A DNA stretch of 64,000 bases from Echinometra lucunter (Eukaryota > Echinodermata > Echinoidea > Camarodonta > Echinometridae). The position numbers were made by a program, and so were the translations under genes. Positions 47,401 to 58,501 of this stretch are shown here, in pieces. Location: assembly GCA_029962745.1 (NCBI GenBank), contig CM057155.1, positions 31,967,791 through 32,031,790 of the forward strand, written 5' to 3'. Each line of letters starts with the position of its first letter. Positions within the stretch are counted from its first letter, which is position 1. Below the pieces are notes generated by a model that saw nothing but the letters and a program-made list of their open reading frames with translations, made no database searches and was not told the origin of the DNA.

Positions 47401-49785
47401 TAAGATAACATTGTGATTTATTTCTTTTATTCATCCCTGCTGATATGCATGTATATAGGAAGCCTCAAATTTTCGAAATTTCCGTATAACGTCTATAGCA
47501 GCTGGCAGCATATGGCACACAAGCAGGTTATCAAGCAGAACATCATCATAATTTATGTGGTAGAATCATGAGTGCAGTATGCATTCTAAACAAAAACAAA
47601 ACACACAAAAAAGGTGAGCTCAGCATCGAACATCTCATCTTTTCGTTATCTTTGGTACCGACAGGTGAAAAACTGAAATTTATATTAGGCTGCATGCCTG
47701 GTTTTGTTTAAAGACTATTTCGTTTCAATAAATATGCGTATTATATGTAACTTCATCAATAAAGTTTGACTACATTTTGAAGCCTTTCTGATGTTTATTC
47801 AGGGGCATTTAGTGGCATATGAATATTGGTTTTGTACTGTGGTACAGACGGGCGAGATATTACACAGTTTTTTTTTCGTTGAATGATAATTGAACTTTGA
47901 TCTTGATCAATGGCAGACTGTTATAGAATACACCCAGCTACGTTTAAAGGCCCGGTTAGATGTAATTTCATCAGTAGTTTCTTTCGCAAATCAAGTTGTT
48001 CCTCCCCTCCCACCCAGAAGAATATAATAGTATGTTACAAAGGGATCATAGATAAGTAATGGAATAACCACGAGAGGATCTAGTTTTTTTCGAAGGGGGT
48101 GGGTGCAGTCAAAATATGTGAACATTGAGGTCAAAAATATCTGAAAATTGAAGCAATAGCCCCTCTGCCCCCTTCTCTCCTCCCTGGTAACAATTACGAA
48201 ATTAATGATTTAGAAAGATTTTAAAGGTCTCTGATGGCATCGTTATATGGGTAAGCAATTTAATAGAAAAACCCAGTTAAGATAGGCAAATCTACAGCTA
48301 TTTCAGATCTGTATAGCACATTAATCATTTTTAGCTGTCTACAAGATGCCCAAATATGGAAGAATTGAGGGTTTAATTTATCTATCGAATACAGTAGTAC
48401 TGTGATGTCATAAAGTACTGTTTGCTTTAGCTCTTATCAATCAATTTCTTAGATTTTGTCAATCAATCTTTGATTTGCTCTTTCAGTGCATATAATACAT
48501 AACATCCATAAAGAACGACGAGGACTGCGCTTGATCATCAGACATTTGATTAATTGGGGGGGGGGGGGGGGGAGTGGAAAGGAATTTAAAAAAAAGGAGC
48601 CTAGATATATATCTAAAGAGAATTTATATCTTCATAATTCATTGGATTCGGTAAGAACTCAATTTCTGTTCCTTTTCTTCGCAGAGTCAGTAAAAAGTCC
48701 TAGTGCAACTTACGTATCGGGGTCTTCAAGAAGCGGGATTGTCCAAAAACATTACCCCCCCCCCCCACCTTAGAAAGTGCCCCTGATTATAATTCTGTTT
48801 TATACGTCTCTTTTAGACTATCAACCACGCAAAGTTAAAGGAGAATGCAACCCAAGCATCAGTGTGCACTAAGTGAATAAAGATGACCAAGAAGAGTAAA
48901 CAGTGAAAGTTTGAGCAAAATCGGACAATCAGTTCAAGAGTTATGAATTTTGAAAGTTTCAGTAAATCCCTATTATGAGGATCCTTGATTTGGCAACTTT
49001 GCCAGCATCTGTGATGTCATTGTGGACAACTCTCAATTTATTTTGTACATAATTTTTCAAAAAAATTGATTTATATGAAATTTCAGATCAGAAATCAACA
49101 TAATTCTCCCCAATATGCTTGCAGAATTGATAAAGCCATGTCATACTCAAACAATAAATCAAAAGAATTTTTATTTTTCTTGAAAATAAAGAAAATGTTG
49201 AATTCTGTGTACAAAATGAATGGAGAGTTGTCCACGATGACATCACAGGTGCTGGCAAAGTTGCCAATTTAAGGATCCTATAATAAGGATTAACTTAAAC
49301 TTTCAAAGTTCATAACTCTTGAACAGATTGTCAGATTTTGCTCAAATTTTCACTTGTTACTCTTCTTGTTCTTCTTCATTCACTGGACATTCTGGAAGCA
49401 CACTGATGTCAAGGTTGCATTCTCTTTTAAAGTATTCTACAGTTATTCTACAGTCAGATGCAGAACAACAAGAAACAATTTCCATGCATCTCTGGTTGAC
49501 CAATAATTGCCTAATAATAGACGAAGCTAACGATTTTGCAATGAATTGATATTTTACAAACTAAGGAATGGACCAAATAAACATCTAACCCCCAAATAAA
49601 ATGAAAATTTTATGTAAGTCAAGGAGCCCTGTATCATTACAGCTGGATTTTGAAGGAAATCACTTGCAAGTCCCCCCCCCCATTCCGAATTCCTTTTTCT
49701 TCCTTACTCAGAGTTAATGATTATAATCATTATAGGGGCATTAAAACTTTTTAAATACCATAGCGTTTACACAAGACAGGTTTAA

Positions 49786-49844
<59 letters not shown>

Positions 49845-51195
49845 ACAGCAACATCAACAACAACAACAACGGACATGATAGACAGACTTAAAAAGAAGTA
49901 GATCATGTAGGAAAATTGCCTTTAAGAGATGTTTTGAATGTTCAGGGGAATTTACATGCCTTTCTCTCATGGTGCAAAGTCCATGGGATCATTGGGATGA
50001 AGTATCGTTTCGCCATTTTTGATGCGCTCTTCAGTGCATGAGAGCCTGGATTTTAGAACAACAGATGCTAGTCTTAAGAAAGTAACCCCATTCCCAGTCA
50101 AGTGTTGAGTCCCTGCTGACACCATTCCGAGTCAAATTTGACTCCGCATAAATAAGAGTGTAATTAGGTTAAATAGTTGGTCTGAAATTCAAAATATATT
50201 TTCCCTCGATTCTATGTTTTCCAGGGGCGACCCAGATAAGGCTGATTTCCAGGGGCACACAGCACTGCACTTTGCTGCCCTCTACGGACATCGAGCAGTC
50301 ATCGAGTTCTTGGTGTCTTTTGGTTGCAACCTCTGGGCCCTCAATAATGATCATAAGACGGCCATGAATCTGGCCTCGGAAGGAGGCTATAGCGAGGTAT
50401 AAATCTTGTTTCAATCTAACTTTTGAATATTTAATTCTTTAGAATAGTATTAAACAATTCTCTATTTGCTTTTTTTTTGGGGGGGGGGGGGGTTCTCTCG
50501 AATTCCACGCATGCCACAAAACTGTTCTTAGGGGAAAACGAAAGAAGCCAGAAGAAACATTGAGAAACACTCATACATTTCCAGTGGTCTATTCAGTATT
50601 GGAATGAGCCCGAATCCCCCCCCCCCCCCGCCCCACCCTCCAGTCCGATATCAAATCAAATCAAATCAAATCAAATTTTATTGATATTCAATCCACAATT
50701 TTGGATTATCATCAATATGAACAATGCAAAGCAAACAAAGGATATACATAATCATATACATAATTGATGCAATTATCACGCCCCTTCTTATTTCCTAATT
50801 TTATATTTGATATTGATATTTGACACTAAACTGTATCTAGTCTTCATAATCTTTTCGATAGGCTGCCCTCTCTTGAGCTCCAACTAGTTATTCTGACGCT
50901 GATAAACTAGATTTTTTCAGTCCCGCAATTCCTTATCTAGTAATTGATATTGAAATAAAAACTGAATACTCAGCTGATCTTCATTTAAGAGACTCATATG
51001 TTCCTGTTATGCTCGATGTGCATGGCGGATCCAGGAAGGTGCTACCCCCCACCCCCCCCCCCTTATGCGAAATCTGTCGAAGTCACCGCTCTCTTTCGCA
51101 CATAAAATTGGTGCCTTCTCACGGCAATGTCACTGCTATTCTTTTTTTCAGTGATTATTATTATCATTATTATTCTTGTTATTATTATCATCATC

Positions 51196-51252
<57 letters not shown>

Positions 51253-51331
51253 GATTATTATTATTATCATTATTATCATCATCATGTATTATTATCATTA
51301 TTATTATTATCATTATTATGATTTATTATTA

Positions 51332-51401
<70 letters not shown>

Positions 51402-52918
51402 TATTATTGTTTACTTATTATCAACATCATTTTAAAAAAATCTAACTGAACATCCAATTTATTTTATTTTTCATTTATTCATTTTCATTTATCTTGTTTA
51501 TTTTCTTATTTTTGATTTTTTTAAACCTTGAATTATTTGTATTCCAGTTGAACATGTAATGGATCTATGTATATATGTTCTGTATTCTGTCATTGTACTC
51601 TGATACCCTGACAGGGTCTTGAATTTTCAATAATCTTTCAAACTAGACTTTCAAACTTTCAAACTAAACTTTCTGCCTTACTGATAAGGATGCACTGCTG
51701 GGCCTCACGCCCCCATTAGTTTTTCATCCTGGATCTGCTGGTGGATAATGTACTAAAGAAAACCAGTGTACCTCAGGAGACGGGGTGTACCCCCACACGA
51801 TTTTGAAGGGGATGGGAGGTGAGTGGGACACATTATATTCCCACTGTTTTGGGTCTTTTGTTGTGGTATAACATGGGGGATTATGGGACAAATTGTGATG
51901 ACCTTAAGTCCTAAATACAGACAAATTGAGCCATAAGTAGGAGCATTTACCTTTATTATTCTTCTGTTTGCTATACTAGATCGTCAATATACTTGATGAT
52001 GTAGCAGGGAGACAGGCTGCTACCAACAGGAAGGTTGTTCAGAAGGCCAAAGAGAAAGCCATTAAAGACGCCGACGAAAGGGTTAAAAAACTCAACAAGA
52101 AAGTGAAAGAACATGAGAAGCAGATGGCTAAGGAGGCTGAGAAGCAGAGCAAGGCCAAAGGCACTCGAGGCAGTACCAGCAGACCTTCTAGCCAAGCCCT
52201 GTCAGAATCCAGCTTCTCAGACGTCCTCAACTCGAGAATCAGCAAGAGGGATTCAGTGATGTCTTCGGATGCATCGGAAGGGACATCAAACCTAGATCGG
52301 AAGAGAGGCGACGGAGACGGGACGTCCTCAACGGGTGTACCGGCTTCAGATTCGAGCAGCATCGAAAACCCTGAGAATGGTGAAATGCCGGCAAACTACC
52401 AGGATTCGCGATTCTGGTTGCCGAATCGCAACGCTACCGCTATGACGTCGCTACCGAGGGAAGACGAAATGGTGGATATCGACGATGCTCTCGCCACCCT
52501 GGACGACAGCATTAATGACGCTACTGGCGATTCTTCAGAAGCAAGGAAACCAAGACGAATCCCATCAGACAGAGACACTGTCAGCCACCACTCCAGGACG
52601 GCCAAGCCTGGAGACTCCATCAGCACAGTCTTTCGCGGCGACCAAGCCATGTGGGCTGATGTCGACATTGATTTAGATGATGAGGTCGACCCGACATCGT
52701 CCGCCATAGAACTCTTTCTCACTGTAAATGACCTCGCAGACTACATCCCGGTCTTTTTTGATGAGGATATAGATATGAAAGCGCTTGAGCTTCTGACGGA
52801 GCAGGACATTCTCGACCTCAAGTTACCTTTGGGTCCCAGGAGAAAGCTAAACCAAGCAATTGCTAAAAGAAAGGAAGCTTTGGCGTCGCCTGGCACAATA
52901 TACGATTCCGCGATATGA
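41260..52918 (+). CDS. USH1G: SANS / USH1G-ANKS4B orthologue (three exons, 424 aa)
   Basis: Join 41260-41423, 50225-50396, 51980-52918; all junctions are GT-AG and the phases match. The product has ankyrin repeats from about residue 1 to 125 (GMTPTLFAATYGHIDALRII, HTALHFAALYGHRAVIEFLV), a Lys/Glu-rich helix at about 125-175, an acidic and serine-rich central part, a SAM domain at about 354-412 (ending LGPRRKLNQAIAKRKEAL), and C-terminus DSAI, a class I PDZ ligand form (S-x-hydrophobic). Layout and length match vertebrate SANS (about 460 aa) and ANKS4B (about 417 aa). These are scaffolds that bind myosin VII and harmonin in stereocilia and microvilli. Which vertebrate paralogue is closer cannot be decided here; one ancestral gene is likely. 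No defects are seen. Confidence 0.93.
42223..42328. mobile_element. Small foldback element
   Basis: Arms 42223-42260 (GGTTGGTTAAAATATGAACC...) and 42291-42328 (reading TTAACCAACCGTTGGTCGGT...) are inverted copies with a few mismatches and a spacer of about 30 bp. No clear target duplication. Confidence 0.55.
42790..43460. repeat. Duplicated CTAGAATT-rich block
   Basis: A segment of about 105 bp at 42960-43062 (TTTTGTTCATTTTTACTATA ... AGTGCCAGTGGGACCCGGTA) recurs at 43337-43437 (TTTTGTTCATTTTTACCGGA ... AGTGCCCGTCTGATCCCGTA). Short ACTAGAATT phrases recur throughout. The pogo-type MITE sits at the end of the first copy. Confidence 0.65.
43061..43253. mobile_element. Tc1/mariner-pogo-type MITE
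   Basis: Ends TACAATGAAACCTG and CAGGTTTGACTGTA are inverted copies (TACARTSAAACCTG). Terminal TA at both ends is consistent with a TA target duplication. The interior has repeated GGTCTTTA phrases (AGGTGGTCTTTATGGACAGG). 193 bp, noncoding. Confidence 0.75.
43475..43611. mobile_element. Foldback MITE, 137 bp
   Basis: The first and last 20 bases are perfect inverted copies (GGGAGCGTTTCATGAAGAGT), with pairing extending imperfectly through TCAGTGATTTTCACTGA. The core contains CTGATTGGCCGAGAGCAAAT. A second, older copy is at 39527. Confidence 0.85.
44487..44760 (+). repeat. tRNA-derived SINE
   Basis: Box A (TGTTGGCTCAGTAGGTAGAGC without its first base) and box B (GCGGGTTCGAACCCCGG) are correctly spaced for a tRNA-like head up to about 44555. 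Then CATACCAAAAGACGTTAAAA begins the body shared with 36740-36870. The acceptor ends (GATGTGT against CGCGTCA) no longer pair well, so it is a SINE, not a functional tRNA. The 3' limit is approximate. Confidence 0.75.
45418..45470. repeat. (GA)n followed by poly-G
   Basis: AGAGAGAGAGAGAAAGAGAGAAAG then CTTGTG and about 16 G. Confidence 0.85.
46425..46680 (+). repeat. SINE with conserved body
   Basis: Box B-like TTTTGTTCGAGTCCCGCC is followed by CAATGTCTTTTGGCATGACA, CCCAGGTGTAGTAAATGGGT, ACCTGGTAGGAAG and AGCGCTATACAAGAACCC. The body phrases ACCCAGGTGTNNTAA and GGTACC are shared with 53780-54130, so both belong to one family. Confidence 0.65.
46680..48834. other. Intronic sequence without recognised exons
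   Basis: (GATA)n at 46775-46800 and a poly-G run at 48547-48562. A short frame at 46944-47129 has no domain and no matching splice phases with the SANS exons. Nothing else stands out. Confidence 0.5.
48835..49434. mobile_element. 600-bp MITE with long inverted arms and TTAA ends
   Basis: Left end TTAAAGGAGAATGCAACCC and right end, in reverse complement, TTTAAAAGAGAATGCAACC. The arms stay similar for about 270 bp: CAAGAAGAGTAA, TTTGAGCAAAATC, CAAGAGTTATGAA, GATGTCAT and GTGGACAACTCTC all occur on both sides in inverted order. TTAA at both ends suggests piggyBac-type target choice. No transposase. Confidence 0.75.
49786..49842. repeat. (GA)n microsatellite
   Basis: Nearly perfect GA run, followed by CAACAACAAC repeats to about 49870. 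Confidence 0.95.
50225..50396 (+). CDS. USH1G: SANS exon 2
   Basis: The acceptor is TATGTTTTCCAG. The first base completes Gly-55, then GDPDKADFQGHTALHFAALY. It encodes the next two ankyrin repeats and ends with Glu-112 at donor GTATAA, which is a weaker site but the only one that keeps the frame with exon 3. Confidence 0.92.
50397..51979 (+). other. SANS intron 2
   Basis: 1583 bp. It holds poly-G (about 50480), poly-C (about 50616), an AAATC run (50652-50676), C runs near 51045, and a long imperfect (TTA)n tract (51160-51420). GCGGATCCAGGAAGG at about 51026 and CATCCTGGATCTGCTGG near 51728 are roughly inverted and may bound a decayed hAT-type element. Confidence 0.7.
51160..51420. repeat. 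(TTA)n microsatellite
   Basis: About 260 bases of TTA/ATT units with scattered ATC variants. Several incidental open frames of Leu or Ile/Tyr repeats come from it. Confidence 0.95.
51980..52918 (+). CDS. USH1G: SANS exon 3 (terminal)
   Basis: The acceptor is GTTTGCTATACTAG. The exon starts IVNILDDVAGRQAATNRKVV, continuing the last ankyrin helix, and carries the coiled or charged linker, central region, SAM domain and PDZ-binding tail. The stop TGA is at 52916-52918. An AATAAA overlaps the stop (52918-52923); a functional poly(A) signal there would leave a very short 3'UTR, so the real one may be further on. Confidence 0.93.
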   Translation: MVNILDDVAGRQAATNRKVVQKAKEKAIKDADERVKKLNKKVKEHEKQMAKEAEKQSKAKGTRGSTSRPSSQALSESSFSDVLNSRISKRDSVMSSDASEGTSNLDRKRGDGDGTSSTGVPASDSSSIENPENGEMPANYQDSRFWLPNRNATAMTSLPREDEMVDIDDALATLDDSINDATGDSSEARKPRRIPSDRDTVSHHSRTAKPGDSISTVFRGDQAMWADVDIDLDDEVDPTSSAIELFLTVNDLADYIPVFFDEDIDMKALELLTEQDILDLKLPLGPRRKLNQAIAKRKEALASPGTIYDSAI

Positions 52919-53775
52919 ATAAATGAACTCCAACTAGCTTGAAAGAGAACCATTGTTGGCTGATTGCTAAATGAAGAATCTTTTTACTGAAAAGAGAAAG
53001 CAAAAATTTCAAAATGGAAGATGCTTGCTCTTAAAATGTTTTCGTAGAACCAACAGAAAATAATTTATCATGATCAGTGTATTCGAACGAATGAATTACA
53101 TGACTCTTCAGTGAGAGTTCCTGTTAAATGAATTCCATGAACTTGTTCGTCAACGCTTTGTCATACATGTTTTAGACTCCAAAAAGGCTGTATAGCTTAA
53201 ACCAGCTTAACATTATAAAATTAAACAAAACCACTTCCTTACTTTTTTTTTTAGTTTATAAAGATCTACAGCAGGTATACAGGATTCCATGTCTTTTTTT
53301 GAAGAAAATTCCCGAAGAATTGAAACATAGTAAAACGCATTTATGCTGCCAAATGCAGTTACCTATATAGAAAAAACAACAACCTGTAAATAGTATCGCA
53401 ATATAAAATTTATGTTCGTGCCTGGAAACTGGCAAATGAGAGTAAAAAAAGATTCGGGGGAATCGTTAGACTAACTCGGATCATTTCGAATACTGTTTTG
53501 TGAAAGTCGATGTTGAGCATAATAGTTACCGAAAGGTTTGAGCAAACGATTGATGACTCTTATTCTAATTCAAGCAGAGGTGATAGTCCAAGAGGTCAAA
53601 AGTTCAAGAGTTTATTTTCTCCATTTGAAAAAACCCCCACCAAATAACAAATTTTGAAAAAAAATCAAACATACATAACTATTCATATATATCATGTATA
53701 TATATTTTTTTTTACAATGATGGGATACGTTTTAATAATTTGAAATATGAAACAAAGTAAATCTACAAAAGAATA
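52919..53775. other. SANS 3'UTR and downstream sequence
   Basis: AT-rich, no coding seen. AATAAA at 52918-52923 overlaps the stop codon. The transcript end cannot be fixed from sequence alone. Confidence 0.4.
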
Positions 53776-53779
53776 TATA

Positions 53780-54135
53780 CAGTGTAAGCCCTTATGGCAA
53801 TGAAGGGTTTAAACACTGACTAGAGATGCCAGTGTTGTGGGTTCGAACCCCAGTATGCATGGTATGGCAATAGTGTCCTTTGGCAAGACATCGCATCAAA
53901 GCCACTTTTGCCACTATATCCACCCAGGTGTTAAGTAGGCGTGGTAGGTACCCGATAGTATGTCATCCTGATCAGTGTGGCTTGTTCAGCATTGTGAGCG
54001 ACTGCAATTGATGCGGGGCTTCTCATGGAGTGGAGAAGGTGCATACATTGTGTGCTGCCTGAATCCGATGACCGGGGCAATAATATTTCTATAAAGCGTT
54101 TAGACACCATCGGAGATGTATTTAGGCGCTTTAAA
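53780..54135 (+). repeat. SINE (same family as 46425)
   Basis: Box B-like GTGGGTTCGAACCCCAG at 53838 is followed by CAATAGTGTCCTTTGGCAAG, CCACCCAGGTGTTAAGTAGG and GTAGGTACCCG, then a tail with ACCGGGGCAATAAT and GGCGCTTTAAACCC. The order matches 46425-46680, although the intervening sequence is diverged. Confidence 0.65.
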
Positions 54136-54139
54136 CCCA

Positions 54140-55200
54140 AAATGTTGTTTACGTTAATATGATTTAAAACACTGCGTGTGTGTGTGGGGGGGGGGGGGGG
54201 GGAGGATGGTAAATGTCATTGTGGTCGTGGGAGTTAGTTTTACGGGATGCTATCGGGGGGGGGGGGCAGTTCTCCAAATCTTCTATAAACAAGGAACAGG
54301 AGGGTACAAGGGATGGGAGGGGGTATTTCCACAGATATTTCATCAGGTATCGGTTAAGATTTGTCCGTATATAATTGTGGAAATTTTCTTATGAACTCTA
54401 ATCTTACCACATGTACTAGGTAACCATTGCAACCAAATTTCATTAAGTTTCAACTCCTTTAGTGACACCAGGCACATTGAAAACAGAAAATAGCGCACTA
54501 TCTCTCTTTCTCCAATTTATCATTTATTTTTCGTAAAGCCGTTAAACTGTCAGAATTTGAAGAATGTCAGTCCATTCTTTGCTGATCAGGCTCATACAAA
54601 TTTGGGTTACTCAGTCAATAGAATACAGAATCATGTTCATCTTTTGAGTTCAACTTTATTTGTTTCCTTTTAATAAGCCTAACATTTATAGAGTCTAGAC
54701 TTTCACATGTATAAGACTGCAAATGTAAATTTCTTATTTCTCTGTTCTCTTAAACAACGCTTCCAAAGTATGAAAAGTTTCTTTGCCGTTTGTATGAATA
54801 TTGTTTCCTCTCCATAACTGTGATGTTAACATCCTGGGTTTTTTTTACAACAAGATGCTACAATAAATTTATGCACAGAACGTAGAAAAAATAAGCGAAA
54901 AAAGCTATGCTAAGTGAAAACCCGAGAATTGCTAATAGTGTAACCGTCGCTTTCATATAACATGGCAGGAAATATTACAAAAATGAGATATAGTATTTTA
55001 TATAGAGCGTAAGCCACTGAAGAGATGATTGGCTATTTTGTATAAAGCAACTCATACATTTGGAAATTCCTATTCACCTTTGTTAATGTAAATAAAATTT
55101 CAATTGTCAATCAATGCGTTAGCCTTGAACATTCATGGTGAGTTGTACAGCATGTACAGTATGCAATTTCACAGATATATCCGGAACAACGTAATGGCAC
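54140..55200. other. Noncoding sequence with G-rich runs
   Basis: Poly-G at 54186-54201 and 54256-54266; otherwise AT-rich with no recognised gene. Confidence 0.45.
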
Positions 55201-55226
55201 CAACGATCTAGACACCGATTAAAGTT

Positions 55227-55233
55227 GAAGATA

Positions 55234-55270
<37 letters not shown>

Positions 55271-55294
55271 TAGAGAGAGAGAAAGAGATGGAGA

Positions 55295-55335
<41 letters not shown>

Positions 55336-55355
55336 CAAATTAAGGGGGGGGGTGG
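55227..55355. repeat. (GA)n tract with poly-G
   Basis: Long GAGAGA tract with AAAGA breaks, followed by AAATTAAGGGGGGGGG. The Ser/Leu-rich minus-strand frame is its translation. Confidence 0.95.
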
Positions 55356-55359
55356 GGTG

Positions 55360-57315
55360 GAGAATGAAGGGAAGTGGGAGAGGGAATTTAGTGAGGACGT
55401 TGGTACCGTAATGCTGATCGCATAGGTGCTTTGATTATATGAACAATTCGACCCCAACGCCTAAACCTCAATCTACATTAAGTTCTTTTATTTATCGTTG
55501 CGAGGGGAATTCCCAATTGATATATTTCTTCCATAATTCTATATCATGGTACCCATGCAGTTCTTCATTTCTACATATCTGACATGCAAAAGAGATGCAT
55601 TCCTTTAAAAGACATTACTTGATTACATTTCTGTACACAGTATACAACTGCAGCATATTCCCCTGGGATGACTGTTCGCCTATAAATACCCTGCTCATAG
55701 AATAACCATCGTAAAATTCATCATACGCAAGGACAAGCACATTGACATGCAAAGAACCATGAAAATATTTCATATAGGTTCCCGATAGAAACAAGCGAAC
55801 ACGACTATATGAAAAATTATTTATTCACCACTCCCATCTGTGATAAGAGGAATAAACATCATAATGTCGCCCCCAATCACCATGATTACCCATAGTTATG
55901 AATTATTACCCCAGTTTGAAAAATGGTAAAATAATTTGATGGAATGGAAGGAATAATTTGGTATTTCTACTTCAAGTACCTCCCCCCCCCCCCCCCCCCC
56001 ATCAAGCCACACACACACAAAAATAGAAGCGGATAACTGAACCATTAAATGTATGCTTTCAAATGTATTAAATTGGCAGCATGAATAATATAAGGAGCTT
56101 CTTTTATCTGTACTCACTGAAATTAGCTGTGTTCATTCCATTCACGTTATCTTATCTTTCTCTTACCTTTACTTTATGCCTTCATCGTTGTCCTTCTTTT
56201 TACTCTTGTTCCACCCATTTCAAAGGCTTGTTGAAAATTAACTTTTTCAAAGTGAAGTTATACTTTTTGTAAATCACCTTTTAAAAAATCATTTTCTAAA
56301 TACTTCAAATCTATGTTATCTTTTCTTTGCATTAAGTGCATAGACTGATAGAGATATGCTCTTAAGAAATTCAGAATTGCACGTCATGAAGTGGGTTCAT
56401 CAAATTATTAGTATCTGTATCAGGTCTAGTCAAGATATATCAGAAATCTGTGCCAAGCTGATTATCTCTGTGATGTATAGCATTTCTTCTTTAACAATAC
56501 ATTGGAATATACCTATCCATGTGTTAGATGAGCTGGATAAAAGTAAATATATACTACAGTGACCGATGCCCTCTGATGTCATGGTTGTTTTGAAAATTGT
56601 GTACAGTTATCGTCTAAAAATCAGTCAGTCAGTCAATCGATCAGTCAAGCAATCAATTAATCAATCAATCTATCTATCAGTTAGTCAATCTATCCATCAT
56701 TCAGTAAACGACACTAATTCACATACTAATCAACTGATCATTCACTGAGTGGACTAAATACCCTGCTGTTAAATTCTTACCACTATATTGTCCATCAAGC
56801 TGTCAATTTGTCAAATCACCAGTTATCATCAATGGCCTATTCGATCATTAATTATACAGATATATCAGCGGATATATATATATATATATATAAGTACATA
56901 TATCATGTATAAGATAGTTCATACTTCAGCTTTCGAGCCTTTTAAAATATCGACTGAAGCTGATATCTAATATAATCGCTCCAAATTTTCAGCGTTTTGC
57001 TCCTACCTGGGAGGATATTGGTGAAAATGATATTCTTCTAAAACTTCTTCCTTGTCCATAAAATGTCTAAGAACAAAAACACCCCCAAAACAACAACAAC
57101 AACAACAAAATAACAGAAAAACAAACAAACAAACAAACAAAAAACAAACATAACCCCCTCCCCCCAAAAAAAACAAAACCCAATGTGATAGGTGAAAAAT
57201 TGAATTGACATCAGTTGGCATAAGTTGAAGAAAGTTAATTACGGCCTTTCCGTCGGTGATATTCCAACAGGTTCATTTGAGTTGAGGCCAGCTTTAAATT
57301 CAAGCAGAGGGGAAA
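55360..57315. other. Noncoding sequence with simple repeats
   Basis: C run at 55981-56000, CAGT/CAAT degenerate tetranucleotide repeats at 56620-56720, TATA run at 56872-56892, CAA and CAAA runs at 57090-57150. No gene is recognised. Confidence 0.5.
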
Positions 57316-57319
57316 ACAG

Positions 57320-57321
<2 letters not shown>

Positions 57322-57387
<66 letters not shown>

Positions 57388-57512
57388 AGAAAGAAATAAA
57401 TAAAGAAAGACAGATAGATATCAATAGAAAGGGGAGGGAAACATATACAGAGAGAGAGAGAGAGAGAGAAAGGGGAAATCGACAGATCGAGAGAGATCAT
57501 TAGCAAAGGGGA

Positions 57513-57572
<60 letters not shown>

Positions 57573-57603
57573 GGAAGGGAGAGAGAGAGAGAAGGAGAGA
57601 GCA
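57322..57603. repeat. Compound (GA)n microsatellite
   Basis: Three GA blocks (57325-57390, 57450-57472, 57518-57600) separated by GAAA/GATA-rich spacers. Confidence 0.95.
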
Positions 57604-57687
57604 GAGTTAATTATCTTGACTAAGTAAAACTGACTTCTAACATTTTAAAAGCCCAAGATTATGAAAATGAAAACTACTTTTTAAATT

Positions 57688-57716
57688 TTATTTATTATTA
57701 TTACTATTATTATTAT

Positions 57717-57754
<38 letters not shown>

Positions 57755-57755
57755 T
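57688..57755. repeat. (TTA)n microsatellite
   Basis: ATTATTATT units with small interruptions. It is followed by sequence without recognised features up to 58197, which would be intron of the minus-strand gene. Confidence 0.9.
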
Positions 57756-58197
57756 TTTACAAAAGATGATGTAGAGACAGCTTTAAAATGATACAATCGA
57801 ATTCTAAATTTATATTGATAAACAAAGCAACTATTTTTTAGAATGGATGTGCATGCCAACGAAGTCATGCCCGAACTGTTTAAGTATAACAACATGACAG
57901 ATCATTGTAACTGTTTCACTTTTATTTTGTTAATTCTCTCACAAAATTTCATAATTCATCTCAAACTCCGTATCCATAAATAACTTTGATATGCAGATTC
58001 AAGAAAAAAAATACAATTACATAACAAATATTTGTAGGATTGCATGTAGCATTGCATTCAGTCAATTCATTCAATTAATGTAGCTAAAAAAATGACTCTG
58101 CCAAAATGTGGCTAAACAATAAAGCGAGTTAAGCCTGGGTCAGACCTACCAATAAATGATTTTCTTGTGACATGTTTGGCAAGATGAGCTGACTTAC

Positions 58198-58501
58198 CTT
58201 CTATTGCCGAGAACCAGACGATCATGAATACTGCAAGTGCTATGCTTGCCAGAATACAGATGATACGAAATACGAAACAAACACGAGACTTCCCTTCTTC
58301 CTTCTTGAGGTCGTCATCGTGTTTCAAGTCGCTAAGAACTTTTACTGCATGAGTGTCGACATCGACTTGGACATCGTTCGCTGTCGGACGTCCGCCGCTC
58401 GCTGACGGAGACGATGGTGATGTGGAAGGAAAATCGAAACCTTCGTTCACCTCACCCTTGGAAATGAAACGGAATACGGTCATGATGGTAGTCGTATTCA
58501 T
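58198..58501 (-). CDS. First coding exon of a single-pass membrane protein
   Basis: ATG at 58501 on the minus strand (a second in-frame Met is 6 codons on). It encodes about 101 residues and ends one base into a Gly codon at a perfect donor, AAG-GTAAGT (donor G at 58197). Residues 1-70 are polar, with a Ser/Pro segment (FPSTSPSSPSASGG) and acidic Lys-rich stretch. Residues 74-97 form one hydrophobic span (VCFVFRIICILASIALAVFMIVWF), preceded by KSR. A cytosolic N-terminus with a signal anchor suggests a type II membrane protein, for example a Golgi enzyme or ectopeptidase, but the family is not recognised. Later exons would lie to the left (below 58198); none is visible, so the gene may extend far or be undetectably split. 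Confidence 0.55.

Larger units (their letters stand above)
41424..50224 (+). other. SANS intron 1, loaded with repeats
   Basis: 8.8 kb with no coding exon apparent. Contents in order: ATA/ATAATA repeats near 41480, poly-G at about 42089-42101, a foldback at 42223-42328, a CTAGAATT-rich duplicated region at 42790-43460 with a pogo-type MITE, a foldback MITE at 43475, a SINE at 44487, (GA)n plus poly-G at 45420-45470, a SINE at 46420, (GATA)n at 46775-46800, poly-G at 48547-48562, a TTAA-flanked MITE at 48835, and (GA)n at 49790-49842. Confidence 0.85.

Noticed and set aside
51009..51445. Leu/Ile/Tyr-rich open frames
   Set aside because: Translations of the (TTA)n microsatellite.
57225..57506. 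Arg-Glu repeat protein
   Set aside because: Translation of (GA)n blocks; also seen at 55119-55457.
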